Assembly (NCBI GenBank): GCA_045615765.1
Contig: JAZLFM010000013.1
Location: forward strand, 1-64,000
Length of the DNA stretch: 64,000 nt
Source: UBA1715 sp045615765
Lineage (GTDB): Bacteria > Bacteroidota > Bacteroidia > Bacteroidales > UBA1715
Direction of reading: 5' to 3'
The position numbers and the translations under genes are program-made. This document shows, in pieces, positions 1 through 10,196 of the stretch. The number at the start of each line of letters is the position of its first letter. The first letter of the stretch is position 1. The notes under the pieces were generated by a model. That model had not been told where the DNA came from, did not search any database, and was given only the letters and a program-made list of their open reading frames with translations.

Positions 1-3000
1 GTTGCAGCTCCTGAGGTAACTCCAGAAAGCGCGATACTTTGTTCTGCGGCAGATTCGGTACAATTTAGTGCAAAATCAAGTAACACAATTATATGGTACA
101 CTGATGAATATGCAGATTTATCTGACTCTACTCAATATAGAAAAGGTGGTGTATGTTTTGGAAATGCTGACATCGAAAAATATTATGTCCGTTCGAAAGA
201 TGACAATGGCTGTTTGAGTGACGTAAAAACAGCATCTTTAACAGTTGCCGATATGTATGTCGAATTAGACATAGAACCAGAAGTAACATTGCCAGATAGT
301 TTGCAGGTTACTGCATTTGCCCCAGAAGGTACTACATTCACATGGACTTGTACCGATGCTACAATTACAAGTGTAAGTGAAGATGGAACAGTTGAAGCAG
401 GTCCGGAAAGCAAAAAGATTGCTTTTGCAAAAGCTGGAAAATATACACTTGTCGTTTTGGGTGAGAATAAAGAAAGTGGTTGTACAGCAAAATCGGAGGT
501 AGAGATTACGGTAAATGCCCAACCACAAATGTTGGCACCACAAACAGAAGAGACATCTGTTTGTAAAACAACAATTACCGAAAATGGTCTTTCTTTCGGT
601 GAATTTGTAACAAACTTGAACGATTCTGGTTCACTGAAATGGTATGACGAAAGCGGTGCAGTATTGACTAACGTTCCTGTTCTTACACAAACAAGCGAAG
701 CCAAAGCATATACATATTATGTAAGTTGTGTCTCTGATGACAATTCTGCATTAGAGAGTGAAAAGGCTGCGGTGAAAGTAACAATAATTGATAACGAAAT
801 TCCTATTGTTGAAAATACAAATCAGAGAATATGCTCATTCTCTGAAATTAAAGAATTCGTTGCAAAAAGTGAAAACGTTATTTGGATGCGTTTTAATAAT
901 GAGTGGTCTCTTGATTATACAGATACAACACTTATTTTAGCAAGAGGTTCTAAGTTTATGCCATCGGATTCTACAATGGATACCTATGCAATAGTAAATG
1001 CGAATGCTTTTGCATATCATGAAGAATGTGTTTTCGATTACGAAACAATTACATTCCAAATTATAAAACCAACAGTGAGGATAGAATTTTCTGATGTCGA
1101 AGTGACATTGCCAAATGTGTTGACAGCAGAAGCCTTTGGATCGGAATTGAATATGACTTACGAATGGTCTTGTGAGGATGCTGACATAAAGAACATATCT
1201 GATGCAAGCGAGTCAGAAGAAGGTGATGTAAAAGACAAAGAATCTGACAGGGTTGAAGTTTCATTTAAGAAATCTGGTGAATACACGGTAAAATGTGTTG
1301 TTTCATTCGAAGGTTGTACTACAACTGAAACAAGAACAATTACGGTATACGATCAACCAAAATTAGTAAAACCAGTTGTTACGGATAGTCTAATAACAGT
1401 TTGTAAAAACACTATCACAGAAAATGGTTATTCATTGTATGATTATGTAGATCCTTCTTCTGTATCGAATTTGCAATGGACTTTATCTAATACAGAAAAA
1501 GTTTATACAGAAGCTCCTGTTTTGCCAGATACAATTGCTGTAGGAACATATACATATATACTTCAAAATGTGGCATTAAATGAATCAACTCTGGATAGTG
1601 ATCCAACAAGATTTACAGTAAAGGTTGTTGAAGTTGCTGCTCCTGAAGTTGCAGAAGAAGTTATTGTTTGTACTCCTGAAGAGTCTGTCGTACTGACTGC
1701 AAAATCAGAAAATACAGTTCTTTGGTCAACAGTATATGATTATATAGAAACAAATGAAATTGCAGATACTTCAGTTTACAAAAGAGGTGCTACGATTACG
1801 AGTCCATACGAAGTAAATGGTGTAGATCAAACTACTTGGAATGTGTGGGCTACAGATGGAACTTGTTACAGTAATCCATCTATTGTGAAAGTTGCCCTTT
1901 CTGATATGTATGTAGAACTAGGTGTTGATTCAGAAGTAACATTACCAGATTCTTTGTTGGCAACAGCTTATGCTCCTGAAGGTTCAACATTTACTTGGAC
2001 TTGTTCAAATGCAAGAATCAGTGCTGCAGAATCAGAACCAGCAGAGATTACGACAGAAAGTAAGTTTATTGCTTTTGACGCTCCTGGATCATATACACTT
2101 GTAGTATTTGCTCAAAATGAAGAAATAGGCTGTTCTGCAAAATCGGAAGTAGAAATCCTCGTTAATAAACAGACAGTGTATAGTGTTTCTCCTGAAAAAT
2201 TATCATTATTGGTTGGTGAATCTCAGGAGTTAACATTGTTGGTTGACGGTGAAGCGAAATATGTCCCAACTCTAACATGGGATGTTACTAATTCTAATCC
2301 AGAAGGATTTACCGTGGCAACTGTGTATGATGATGTGGTTACAGCAGAAAATCCTGGAACTGTCGATATTATTGCGTATGTTGATGGTATTGAAGTTGCA
2401 GCAATTCCTTTGACTGTTGTAGAACGCAAATACCACATCTCTCCAGAAAGACCACAAATTATTGTAAATAAGGATACTGTTACAGTTGCTTTGTATAATT
2501 CAAGAAATGAGAAAATCGGATTTAATTTCTCTTTCGTTGAATTGAAAGAGCAAGGATATGGTCCAAGTGCATTATCTTTTGATACAGATACAGATTTTGA
2601 CAATGATGTTGTTAAAATTTGGGCTACTGGTAATGTCGGAGGTGTTGGTATTTTAACATTAAGTGGTCGTGAAGGTCAATATGAATTCAGCGAAGAATTT
2701 GAAATCGATGCAATATTTAGTGGAAATGAATACCATATAGCAGATATGTATCTAACATTAGGTTCTGCAGGCCAAAAGATACAAGCGTACAACCAAAAAG
2801 GTGAGGCTGTAGATATGCCGGAATATACTGTATGTGATCCTTTCTCTAACAATTGCATGGAACCAGAAACTAGTGATCAATATATTTGCCGATTATTAGG
2901 AGATAACAGTTTCAATGTTGAAGATGGTATGGTTGTTCCTACTAAATGTGGTTATGGACGTATTGCATTCTATAACTCAATAGGTTTAGTAAGCTTCTTC

Positions 3001-6000
3001 CAAGTATTTGTAGTAGATAAGAATAATTATAGTTTCTCTGGTGTTGGTGACGAAAAAGGTATTGCGGTTGGAACAGAAGGCTATTTGTCTCTATCAAAAC
3101 TAGTTGAATCAGGAAACTCAAAGGAATTGATAGATGTAACAACTGCAAAATATGTTTCGAATAATCCAAATGTTTTAAATATTGTTCAAGAAGACAATTC
3201 ATACAAATTTGTTGCTCTTGCTCAAGGAACAGCAACAGTTTCTGTATATGATGGTGAGGAACTAGTTGCTTCGCAAGTTGTTACTGTTTTGGGCGAAACT
3301 GTTAAGATAGAAAAAGTAGTTCTTCTTAGTCAACAAGAAATTAGTCTTCAAAGTTTATTCGGCGATACTGTTCCTGCTGATGCAAAATGGGAAGTTAATC
3401 CTTATGTGGGAGAATCTTCGGCAGTTACATTGTCGGGTAATACAATTAAATTGCACGATGTTGGTGTGATTGTAATTAAAGGTGAAAATATGGAAGCCAC
3501 ATTATATATATCGCAACAAGAAGATTATATGGTAATGGCTGGCGCTCACCTAAGTGATGGAACTGCAATTGCATCTAATAACATTACATTGCATTACGGA
3601 CAAGCGTCTTCTTATGGTGCAAGTGAACAAGCATATTTATATGCATATCAGTTGCCAACAGCAACAGGTAATGAGTTTGTTGACATAGTTTCAGAAAATG
3701 TAACTTGGAAATCTTCTGTAGAAAATGTTGTTGAACTAAAACGTACGTCAATTGGTGAAGCGTATATTTTCCCACTTGATACTACTGCAACAATAACAAT
3801 GACTGCTTACTATCAAGATAAAGAAATTGGTAGTGTTACAGTAAATACTAAGGCTAAAGAAAAAGAAGAAAAACCTGACTATTCAATCTCTTTCTCTGAG
3901 GAAGTTTATAAAGTTAAGGTAAATGAAGCAGCAAATGTATGCTATACATTAGGTTCTTCTTTTGATGCAACAACTTCTCCAGTTGTGTATGCAACTGACA
4001 ACTCGATTGTTCAAGTTGAGACTGCATCTTCTACAACTATGAATTGTTTCACTATTAAAGGTTTACAAGCTGGCGAAACAACTCTTGTAGCAAAAGTTGC
4101 AAATAGCGATACTACTTACTTGGCAGAGGTTTCAGTTGTGGTTCTTCCAGAAGATGCAAAACCTCAATTCGAAAAACCTGGCTATAACACGAATGAATTT
4201 TCGGTATGTTATACTAAACCAACAACAAATGCAGTTGCTCCTGCAATCTCGTTGGCGGATAAAGTTTTCCCAACTTCTGAATTAGGTAAGGTACAATGGT
4301 ACGATAATGCAGGTAATAAATTAACAAATGCACCATTTGTTAATACGTATGCGGTTGGAACAACTACGTATTATGTATCGCAAGTTGCACACGATGCGAC
4401 TGTGGAATATTTGGAAAGTGAAAAAGTTCCATTTACGGTAACTGTGTTGTATGTTCCTACACCTACATTGAATATGTATGACCAAAAGATTTGTGATGGC
4501 TCTGAGGTACAAGCATTCGAAGCAAAATCGCAAGAAGGTACAATGATTCAATGGTTGGAATACGGACAAGTTATTGAGGAAAGTAATGTATTCAAACCAA
4601 CTACAACAGGTAGTTACCAAGTAATGGCAAAAAATATTGAATTAGGTTGTCATAGTGATTTGATTACAGTTACAAATACAATAGGACATCCTCTAGAACC
4701 ACAGGTTGAAATCACAAATCAAACTGCTGCTCCTGGTGAAACAATTTCTTTGTCGGCAAGTATTGCTGATACAGTTTCATACAGTATAGTATGGAAACAA
4801 GGTGATGACATTATTCAAGGTAATGAAGCTTCTTATTCATTCAAGACTATTGGTACTCACAATGTTGTTTGTACTACAATAGAAAAAGAAACAGGATGCG
4901 TTTTCGAAAAAGAAATTCAATTAACAGTAGAAAAGAAAACTGTTTTGGTAGATTCCTTGGTTGTTAATCCTAAGGAAATAGAATTGTTCGTTGACGGAAA
5001 AACAAACTATACCGTTTCTGTTTATCCTTCGTATGCTTCTAATACTAAATATACAGGCTTCATAGAAAATCAAGAAATTGCTATTGTTCGTGGATCTGTA
5101 ATTTATGGTTTGAAAGCAGGTGAAACATACTTGAAACTTACATCAAAGGATAAGAATGCAAGCGTTGTCGTTCCTATCGTTGTTGCCGACAAATATGTTC
5201 CTGTTCAAGAAATATCTTTGCCAAATATCATCACAATGGCAGTTGGCGATAACACAAAACTAGACGCAACGATTAAGCCAGAAGATGCTACAAACCAAGC
5301 TGTAGAATTCAGTATTGTTGGTGATGGCATTATCTCATTAAGCGAAGACAATACATTGAATGCTATTGGTGAAGGTACGGCTACATTGGTTGCAAAAGTC
5401 GATAATGTATTCTCAACGACTGTTGTTTATGTAACTTCAAGCAATGATGTTGTTACTGAAATTGTTGTTCCTGATGAAGTTGTTTTGAAAGAAGGCGATT
5501 CAAAAGCAATTACTTGCAAGGTTACTCCAGTTACATTGGCTGCAAACGATTTGACTTGGTCTCTTGAAGATGAATCAATTGTTGCTCTTGAGAAAAATGT
5601 TATTACAGCGAAAGCTGTTGGTTCAACTAAGTTGACAATATCTTCTGGAAATATAGAAAAGGTTGTTTCTATTGTTGTAAACAAATCTAACGCACCTGTA
5701 ATTAACTTCCCAGAAAACTTCTTTATGCCAAATGCACAGGAGGCAGCATTAAAGAGTCTTGCTTCTGGTTATACGGTAATTCCTCTTTCTCAATATGTAT
5801 CTGACGATAACACTTCGTTTGGTAAGATGAGCATTTCCGTAACAACTGATCAAGAAGCTGTTACTGCAACTGTTGACGAAAATGGTAAAATTCTCGTAAA
5901 TGCCGGTGACTTTATTGGTACGGTGAAAATTACTGTTTCTGTAACAGATGTTGATGGTTTAACTTCTACAGGTTCATTCTACTTGGTTGTTGAAAATGTA

Positions 6001-8436
6001 CAAAACCAAGCTCCTACAATTATTGCCGACACGATTCAAGTTAAATTCGACGAAGATGTATATGTAAACTTTGCCGATATCGCAAAAGATGACTATACTG
6101 CTGTTGAAGATTTGATCTTTGATTTCTCTATTCCAGAAGAATTTCAAACTAGTGTAGAATTTGAAGTTGTTGATAAACAATTACGAATAAATTCTATATC
6201 AGAAACTCTTTCGCCAGACTTAGGATTCTTGAATGTTACTGTTGCCGATATCTATGGTGAGGAAACAACAGGTAAGATTGCTTTGTTTATGAATTCATTA
6301 CCAAACAAGGCTCCAATCATCGCTGAGATTCCTGATCAAGAAGAAAATGACGATGTATTATTTACTGCATTGGATTTGAAACAATATGTGAAAGATGATT
6401 TCACTTCAACGTCGGCAATAGTTTGGTCGGCTGAAGGTTCTTCTAACCTTGCAATTACAATCACTGATGGTGTGGCTGTTCCTACTGTTTTGAATAAATT
6501 CTGGAATGGTGCCGAAGCGATTACTTTTGTTGCAAAAGATGAAGAAGGTTTAACATCTTCTGTGGTAGTTTACTACAAACGTAAAGTTTCTCAAGAATCG
6601 TACGATAATCAAATCGATAAGAAAGACGATATCTTCGCTTCTAAATGGGATGGTGCTCCTACGGTTACAATCTCTACAATGCGTCAAATTGGTGTTCCTG
6701 GAGACGTGTTCGTATTGATGGCTAACATTTCAAGTTTCGACTGTACATGGCAATGGGATATTGAAGGTGCCGAAGGCATTGATCAAACATCTATGTTGCA
6801 AATGATTACATTCGATAAACCAGGTGTATATCCAGTTTCGTTAACAGTAACTTCTGCAGACGAAAAATATTCAATCACTGCTAATTTGGCAATCAATTTA
6901 ACAGTTGTTGGTATTCAAGATAGAGACTTGTTCATCTGTCAAGGTCAATCTGCTCAGTTGAATGCAACTGATGGCGTAAACTCATATTACTGGTCAACTG
7001 GTGAAGTTGCACAAACAGTTTCGGTTCGTCCTGAAAAGACTACATCTTACGCCGTGACAATGAAGAAAGGTATGTTTACTTTGATTGATAGTGTGACAGT
7101 ACATGTGTCTGTTCCTGTTACATTGATGGAGGATTCTGTAATGTGTGCCGGAACAACATTCGAACTTGAAGCACAAGGTGAATATAATTCATATTCATGG
7201 AATACTGGTGCAGATACAAAATCTATCATGATTCCTGCTGAAGTTGCTACTTATTCAGTATTCGCTGTTGACTCTATGCAATGTGCAAGTGTTGATACAT
7301 TCAATTTGACTAAGGTTAACGAATTGCCAAAAATCAATCTTGGCGATGACCAAACTCCTTGTGATGGAACAACTGTTACATTGAATGCAGGCGAAGGTTA
7401 CACATATTTGTGGAGCAATGGCGCTACAACACAAACTATCGATTTGGTTGATTCAACAAGAACTATTTGGGCTCAAATCACTGATGAAAATCTTTGTGTG
7501 AACTCAGATACTGTTACAGTAGCATTTACATATCCGTTCCCTGAACAAATTGGTGTGGCAACATTCAGTGAAACAACTGATCATATCATTATTGCTTGGG
7601 AAAAGACAAAAGATGTGAACACCGTTTCTTATCGTGTTGAACGCGAAACTGATATGACAGACAACTGGGAACAAGTTGGCGATGATGTAATGTTTGACGA
7701 AAGCGGTATTGTTGTTGACGAAGATGTGAACTACAAACAACGTGCGTACAAGTATCGCTTGGTAACCGTAGATGGTTGTAAGAACGAAGCAATTAGCGAA
7801 GTTCACCGTTCTATGATTTCTACGATTACTTACCAAACGAATGGTTTACAAACAATCAATTGGTGTGCATACGAACCTATGGAAAATGTAACTCAATACT
7901 TAGTATTGCGTGGTACTGATGTAACTGCAATGGATACTGTTGACAAAGTTCCTGCAAGTAACTTGTTCGAAATTTGGAACGAAACAGATCCTAAGTACAA
8001 AGGTGACGAAAACATTAAATATCGTGTTGTATTCCGTTTGAAATCAGAAATCAACGAAAATGCTTACAATACGTTGGACGGTCAACCAGTTGCTGGTGCA
8101 TTTACTAAGGCAGAATCGGGACCATTCTCGTTGGCATTGTCAAATATTGCTGAAGTAGAAAACGATGTAGCTGTGAAAGACATTACATTCCCTGCTGATG
8201 TGGTTGTTTATCCAACAACTATCAATACGGTTATTAATGTTGCAATTGCTTCTCACAACGAAAATAATTACCTTGTAGAAGTGCTTAACGCAAATGGACA
8301 GTTAGTTGCTCAGGCAGAAGCAGAAAATGTCGCAAATGCAATTATTTCGCTTCCTGCGGCTCATTTGTCACAAGGTTTGTATAGTGTGAGAATTTCAACA
8401 AATGGAAATGTTAAAACAATAAAAGTTGTTAAATAA
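1..8436 (+). CDS. Giant T9SS-secreted multidomain adhesin-like protein, 5' end missing
   Basis: The frame is open from base 1, so the N-terminus and signal peptide lie outside the window; 2811 residues are visible. It begins with three tandem units of about 275 residues (EVTLP motifs at 280, 1099 and 1933). Bacterial Ig-like group 2 (BIG2) domains follow near 2176, 4936, 5200 and 5450 (patterns such as ELFVDG and TMAVGD). Next come cadherin-like segments near 6004 and 6304, a PKD-like domain near 6652-6920, three short Cys/Trp Ig-like repeats (6926-7530) and fibronectin-III-like stretches (7540-8130). The last 85 residues are a type A T9SS sorting domain (a beta-rich VVVYPTT...GLYSVRI...VK pattern). 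By family knowledge this exports the protein across the outer membrane and anchors it on the surface. Ligand and role are unknown; adhesion is inferred from domain content. No neighbour overlaps it. Confidence 0.9.
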   Translation, partial: VAAPEVTPESAILCSAADSVQFSAKSSNTIIWYTDEYADLSDSTQYRKGGVCFGNADIEKYYVRSKDDNGCLSDVKTASLTVADMYVELDIEPEVTLPDSLQVTAFAPEGTTFTWTCTDATITSVSEDGTVEAGPESKKIAFAKAGKYTLVVLGENKESGCTAKSEVEITVNAQPQMLAPQTEETSVCKTTITENGLSFGEFVTNLNDSGSLKWYDESGAVLTNVPVLTQTSEAKAYTYYVSCVSDDNSALESEKAAVKVTIIDNEIPIVENTNQRICSFSEIKEFVAKSENVIWMRFNNEWSLDYTDTTLILARGSKFMPSDSTMDTYAIVNANAFAYHEECVFDYETITFQIIKPTVRIEFSDVEVTLPNVLTAEAFGSELNMTYEWSCEDADIKNISDASESEEGDVKDKESDRVEVSFKKSGEYTVKCVVSFEGCTTTETRTITVYDQPKLVKPVVTDSLITVCKNTITENGYSLYDYVDPSSVSNLQWTLSNTEKVYTEAPVLPDTIAVGTYTYILQNVALNESTLDSDPTRFTVKVVEVAAPEVAEEVIVCTPEESVVLTAKSENTVLWSTVYDYIETNEIADTSVYKRGATITSPYEVNGVDQTTWNVWATDGTCYSNPSIVKVALSDMYVELGVDSEVTLPDSLLATAYAPEGSTFTWTCSNARISAAESEPAEITTESKFIAFDAPGSYTLVVFAQNEEIGCSAKSEVEILVNKQTVYSVSPEKLSLLVGESQELTLLVDGEAKYVPTLTWDVTNSNPEGFTVATVYDDVVTAENPGTVDIIAYVDGIEVAAIPLTVVERKYHISPERPQIIVNKDTVTVALYNSRNEKIGFNFSFVELKEQGYGPSALSFDTDTDFDNDVVKIWATGNVGGVGILTLSGREGQYEFSEEFEIDAIFSGNEYHIADMYLTLGSAGQKIQAYNQKGEAVDMPEYTVCDPFSNNCMEPETSDQYICRLLGDNSFNVEDGMVVPTKCGYGRIAFYNSIGLVSFFQVFVVDKNNYSFSGVGDEKGIAVGTEGYLSLSKLVESGNSKELIDVTTAKYVSNNPNVLNIVQEDNSYKFVALAQGTATVSVYDGEELVASQVVTVLGETVKIEKVVLLSQQEISLQSLFGDTVPADAKWEVNPYVGESSAVTLSGNTIKLHDVGVIVIKGENMEATLYISQQEDYMVMAGAHLSDGTAIASNNITLHYGQASSYGASEQAYLYAYQLPTATGNEFVDIVSENVTWKSSVENVVELKRTSIGEAYIFPLDTTATITMTAYYQDKEIGSVTVNTKAKEKEEKPDYSISFSEEVYKVKVNEAANVCYTLGSSFDATTSPVVYATDNSIVQVETASSTTMNCFTIKGLQAGETTLVAKVANSDTTYLAEVSVVVLPEDAKPQFEKPGYNTNEFSVCYTKPTTNAVAPAISLADKVFPTSELGKVQWYDNAGNKLTNAPFVNTYAVGTTTYYVSQVAHDATVEYLESEKVPFTVTVLYVPTPTLNMYDQKICDGSEVQAFEAKSQEGTMIQWLEYGQVIEESNVFKPTTTGSYQVMAKNIELGCHSDLITVTNTIGHPLEPQVEITNQTAAPGETISLSASIADTVSYSIVWKQGDDIIQGNEASYSFKTIGTHNVVCTTIEKETGCVFEKEIQLTVEKKTVLVDSLVVNPKEIELFVDGKTNYTVSVYPSYASNTKYTGFIENQEIAIVRGSVIYGLKAGETYLKLTSKDKNASVVVPIVVADKYVPVQEISLPNIITMAVGDNTKLDATIKPEDATNQAVEFSIVGDGIISLSEDNTLNAIGEGTATLVAKVDNVFSTTVVYVTSSNDVVTEIVVPDEVVLKEGDSKAITCKVTPVTLAANDLTWSLEDESIVALEKNVITAKAVGSTKLTISSGNIEKVVSIVVNKSNAPVINFPENFFMPNAQEAALKSLASGYTVIPLSQYVSDDNTSFGKMSISVTTDQEAVTATVDENGKILVNAGDFIGTVKITVSVTDVDGLTSTGSFYLVVENVQNQAPTIIADTIQVKFDEDVYVNFADIAKDDYTAVEDLIFDFSIPEEFQTSVEFEVVDKQLRINSISETLSPDLGFLNVTVADIYGEETTGKIALFMNSLPNKAPIIAEIPDQEENDDVLFTALDLKQYVKDDFTSTSAIVWSAEGSSNLAITITDGVAVPTVLNKFWNGAEAITFVAKDEEGLTSSVVVYYKRKVSQESYDNQIDKKDDIFASKWDGAPTVTISTMRQIGVPGDVFVLMANISSFDCTWQWDIEGAEGIDQTSMLQMITFDKPGVYPVSLTVTSADEKYSITANLAINLTVVGIQDRDLFICQGQSAQLNATDGVNSYYWSTGEVAQTVSVRPEKTTSYAVTMKKGMFTLIDSVTVHVSVPVTLMEDSVMCAGTTFELEAQGEYNSYSWNTGADTKSIMIPAEVATYSVFAVDSMQCASVDTFNLTKVNELPKINLGDDQTPCDGTTVTLNAGEGYTYLWSNGATTQTIDLVDSTRTIWAQITDENLCVNSDTVTVAFTYPFPEQIGVATFSETTDHIIIAWEKTKDVNTVSYRVERETDMTDNWEQVGDDVMFDESGIVVDEDVNYKQRAYKYRLVTVDGCKNEAISEVHRSMISTITYQTNGLQTINWCAYEPMENVTQYLVLRGTDVTAMDTVDKVPASNLFEIWNETDPKYKGDENIKYRVVFRLKSEINENAYNTLDGQPVAGAFTKAESGPFSLALSNIAEVENDVAVKDITFPADVVVYPTTINTVINVAIASHNENNYLVEVLNANGQLVAQAEAENVANAIISLPAAHLSQGLYSVRISTNGNVKTIKVVK

Positions 8437-8478
8437 ATCTAATGTAAGGTTGTATAACATACACCTTTATTAAGATGT

Positions 8479-8516
8479 AAAGATGAGAAGTGTAAACTTC
8501 TCGTCTTTTTTTGTTT
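8479..8516 (+). terminator. Rho-independent terminator after the giant adhesin gene
   Basis: A 10-bp stem (AGATGAGAAG at 8481-8490 with CTTCTCGTCT at 8497-8506, one G-T pair) with a 6-base loop is followed directly by a T-rich run. It lies 45 bases after the stop codon at 8436. Confidence 0.85.
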
Positions 8517-8625
8517 TATGTGATTGGCTTTGTAATTTAGGTGAAGAAAAAAAATTGACTTTTTGCTTGTTATTATTATTTATTTTTTTTTTTGTAAAAA
8601 TTTGTATTAACTCCTCTCAATAATT

Positions 8626-10089
8626 ATGAAAAAGTTTTTTCTCATTCTTGTTGCAAATATGGCTGCATTTGTTGCGACGGCCCAATTTTCATTGATTAAT
8701 GATGATATAAAGCAGGAATGGACAGAGGTTCGATATAGTGTTATGCTTCAAGGTCGTATATGCAATGATGTGACTACGATATCTTATGGTGAAAAAGTAA
8801 CAAAGAATGATGTTATCTATACTTCTGTAAAATCAAGTTCAGATAGTGAAGAACAGTCTTTGCTTGGATATATGCGTCAGGATGGTGAAAAATATTACTT
8901 TAATCCGATTGGTATTGAAGAGGAGTTCTTGTTATATGATTTTTCCTTACAAAAAGGGGAACAAGTAGAAATTATAGAAGAATCTGTATGGAAAAACTCT
9001 TTATATATATCCTTAAAAAAGGATGTCGGTGATGATATATTCTATCATTCTGTAAGTGATGTATCTATTTATATGGACAAAAGTGGTTTGGAACGAAAAC
9101 AAATCACATTGGATAATGGTGAAATTTGGATAGAAGGAATAGGTAGTACGAAAGGGCTGCTTCATAGTTGTAGCAGCATAACAGGTAGTGGAACGACGTT
9201 ATTGTCGTATTCCGAAAATAACACGCAATTATATGATGTTGTGTGTCCATGTGAGAAGAACAATTTTTCGTTTGTTGACGACGATATGGAATGGTCGTAT
9301 ATAACTGAGGAGTCAAGCGATTGGGCTTATGCAGAGGGACATCAGCCAAGTATAATAACAACAAAATATAAATATATAGGAGATACTACGATTAATTCTA
9401 TTGTTTACCAAAAGATGTATAAGTCTTCGGACAATGGTAGAATTTGGTCTGAATTAGGATATTTTAGACAAGATAAAAGTGAAGTTTTCTTTATTAAAAA
9501 AGGAGAAATAGAAGAAAGGCTTGCGTATGATTTTTCCTCAGATCTTCGAAATAGACTTGATTGGGATGATAATCTACTAGTCGAGTCTGATACTATAGTT
9601 ATTTATAATGCGAGAAAAAAAATATCTAGAGTTTGTGATGATAGGGAATCTTCATCAGACAATTGGTTTTATTGTTATGATATAGTGATTGAAGATGTAG
9701 GTTCACTTTTCGCACCGGCATTTGATACGTTATATTATTGCCCAGCAGTAGGGGTCGGTTGTCCTTATATGACCAAACTTCTTTGCGTTCAAAAAGGTGA
9801 TGAAATTATTTGGCATAACCCTGATTATAATGATTGCTATTATGAACAAACAGCTATTAATACTATAGAAAATCATAAAATTACGATTTCTCCCAACCCT
9901 GTAAAAGATATTTTGCACATAACCTTGCAAACTGCAAACAATTTAATCCAAATTATTGATGCACAAGGCAGAAAAGTTTTGCAAATAGAATGTGGAGAGG
10001 CTGCAACTATAAATGTGTCTCATTTAAAGAAAGGCGTTTATACGGTAATTGTAAATAATAAACAAAGTCAAACATTTGTAAAAGAGTAA
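8626..10089 (+). CDS. T9SS type A sorting-domain protein with internal duplication
   Basis: 487 residues. The N-terminus is a clear signal peptide (Lys-Lys, hydrophobic core, cleavage probably after ATA near residue 19). The body is two divergent copies of one domain, about residues 20-205 and 212-400. They share GYMRQD versus GYFRQD, an aromatic strand two residues on, and LLYDFS versus LAYDFS. The last 75 residues form a T9SS type A sorting domain starting at ISPNPVKD, with GRKVL and GVYTVIV strands, so the protein is predicted to be exported by T9SS and surface-anchored or released. No enzyme motif is recognised. It stands alone between two terminators. The start at 8626 is the only ATG that gives the signal peptide. 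Confidence 0.88.
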   Translation: MKKFFLILVANMAAFVATAQFSLINDDIKQEWTEVRYSVMLQGRICNDVTTISYGEKVTKNDVIYTSVKSSSDSEEQSLLGYMRQDGEKYYFNPIGIEEEFLLYDFSLQKGEQVEIIEESVWKNSLYISLKKDVGDDIFYHSVSDVSIYMDKSGLERKQITLDNGEIWIEGIGSTKGLLHSCSSITGSGTTLLSYSENNTQLYDVVCPCEKNNFSFVDDDMEWSYITEESSDWAYAEGHQPSIITTKYKYIGDTTINSIVYQKMYKSSDNGRIWSELGYFRQDKSEVFFIKKGEIEERLAYDFSSDLRNRLDWDDNLLVESDTIVIYNARKKISRVCDDRESSSDNWFYCYDIVIEDVGSLFAPAFDTLYYCPAVGVGCPYMTKLLCVQKGDEIIWHNPDYNDCYYEQTAINTIENHKITISPNPVKDILHITLQTANNLIQIIDAQGRKVLQIECGEAATINVSHLKKGVYTVIVNNKQSQTFVKE

Positions 10090-10142
10090 CCGTATGCCGT
10101 TAGGCATACACGCTTGGTAGAACATGAATTATGTGAAGTCAT

Positions 10143-10182
10143 AAAAAAAGCCGTTCTGAGTAGCAGAACGGCTTTTGTTTTT
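10143..10182. terminator. Bidirectional terminator between convergent genes
   Basis: A perfect 9-bp GC-rich stem (GCCGTTCTG at 10150-10158, CAGAACGGC at 10164-10172) with a 5-base loop has an A7 run on the left and a T-rich run on the right. It can therefore stop transcription from both the plus-strand gene ending at 10089 and the minus-strand gene ending at 10197. Confidence 0.92.
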
Positions 10183-10196
10183 CTATTCAAAAATGA

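Noticed and set aside
7504..7836. Antisense frames inside the giant adhesin genes, for example this 110-codon one
   Set aside because: They shadow a clearly coding strand, with no promoter, domain or start-site support.
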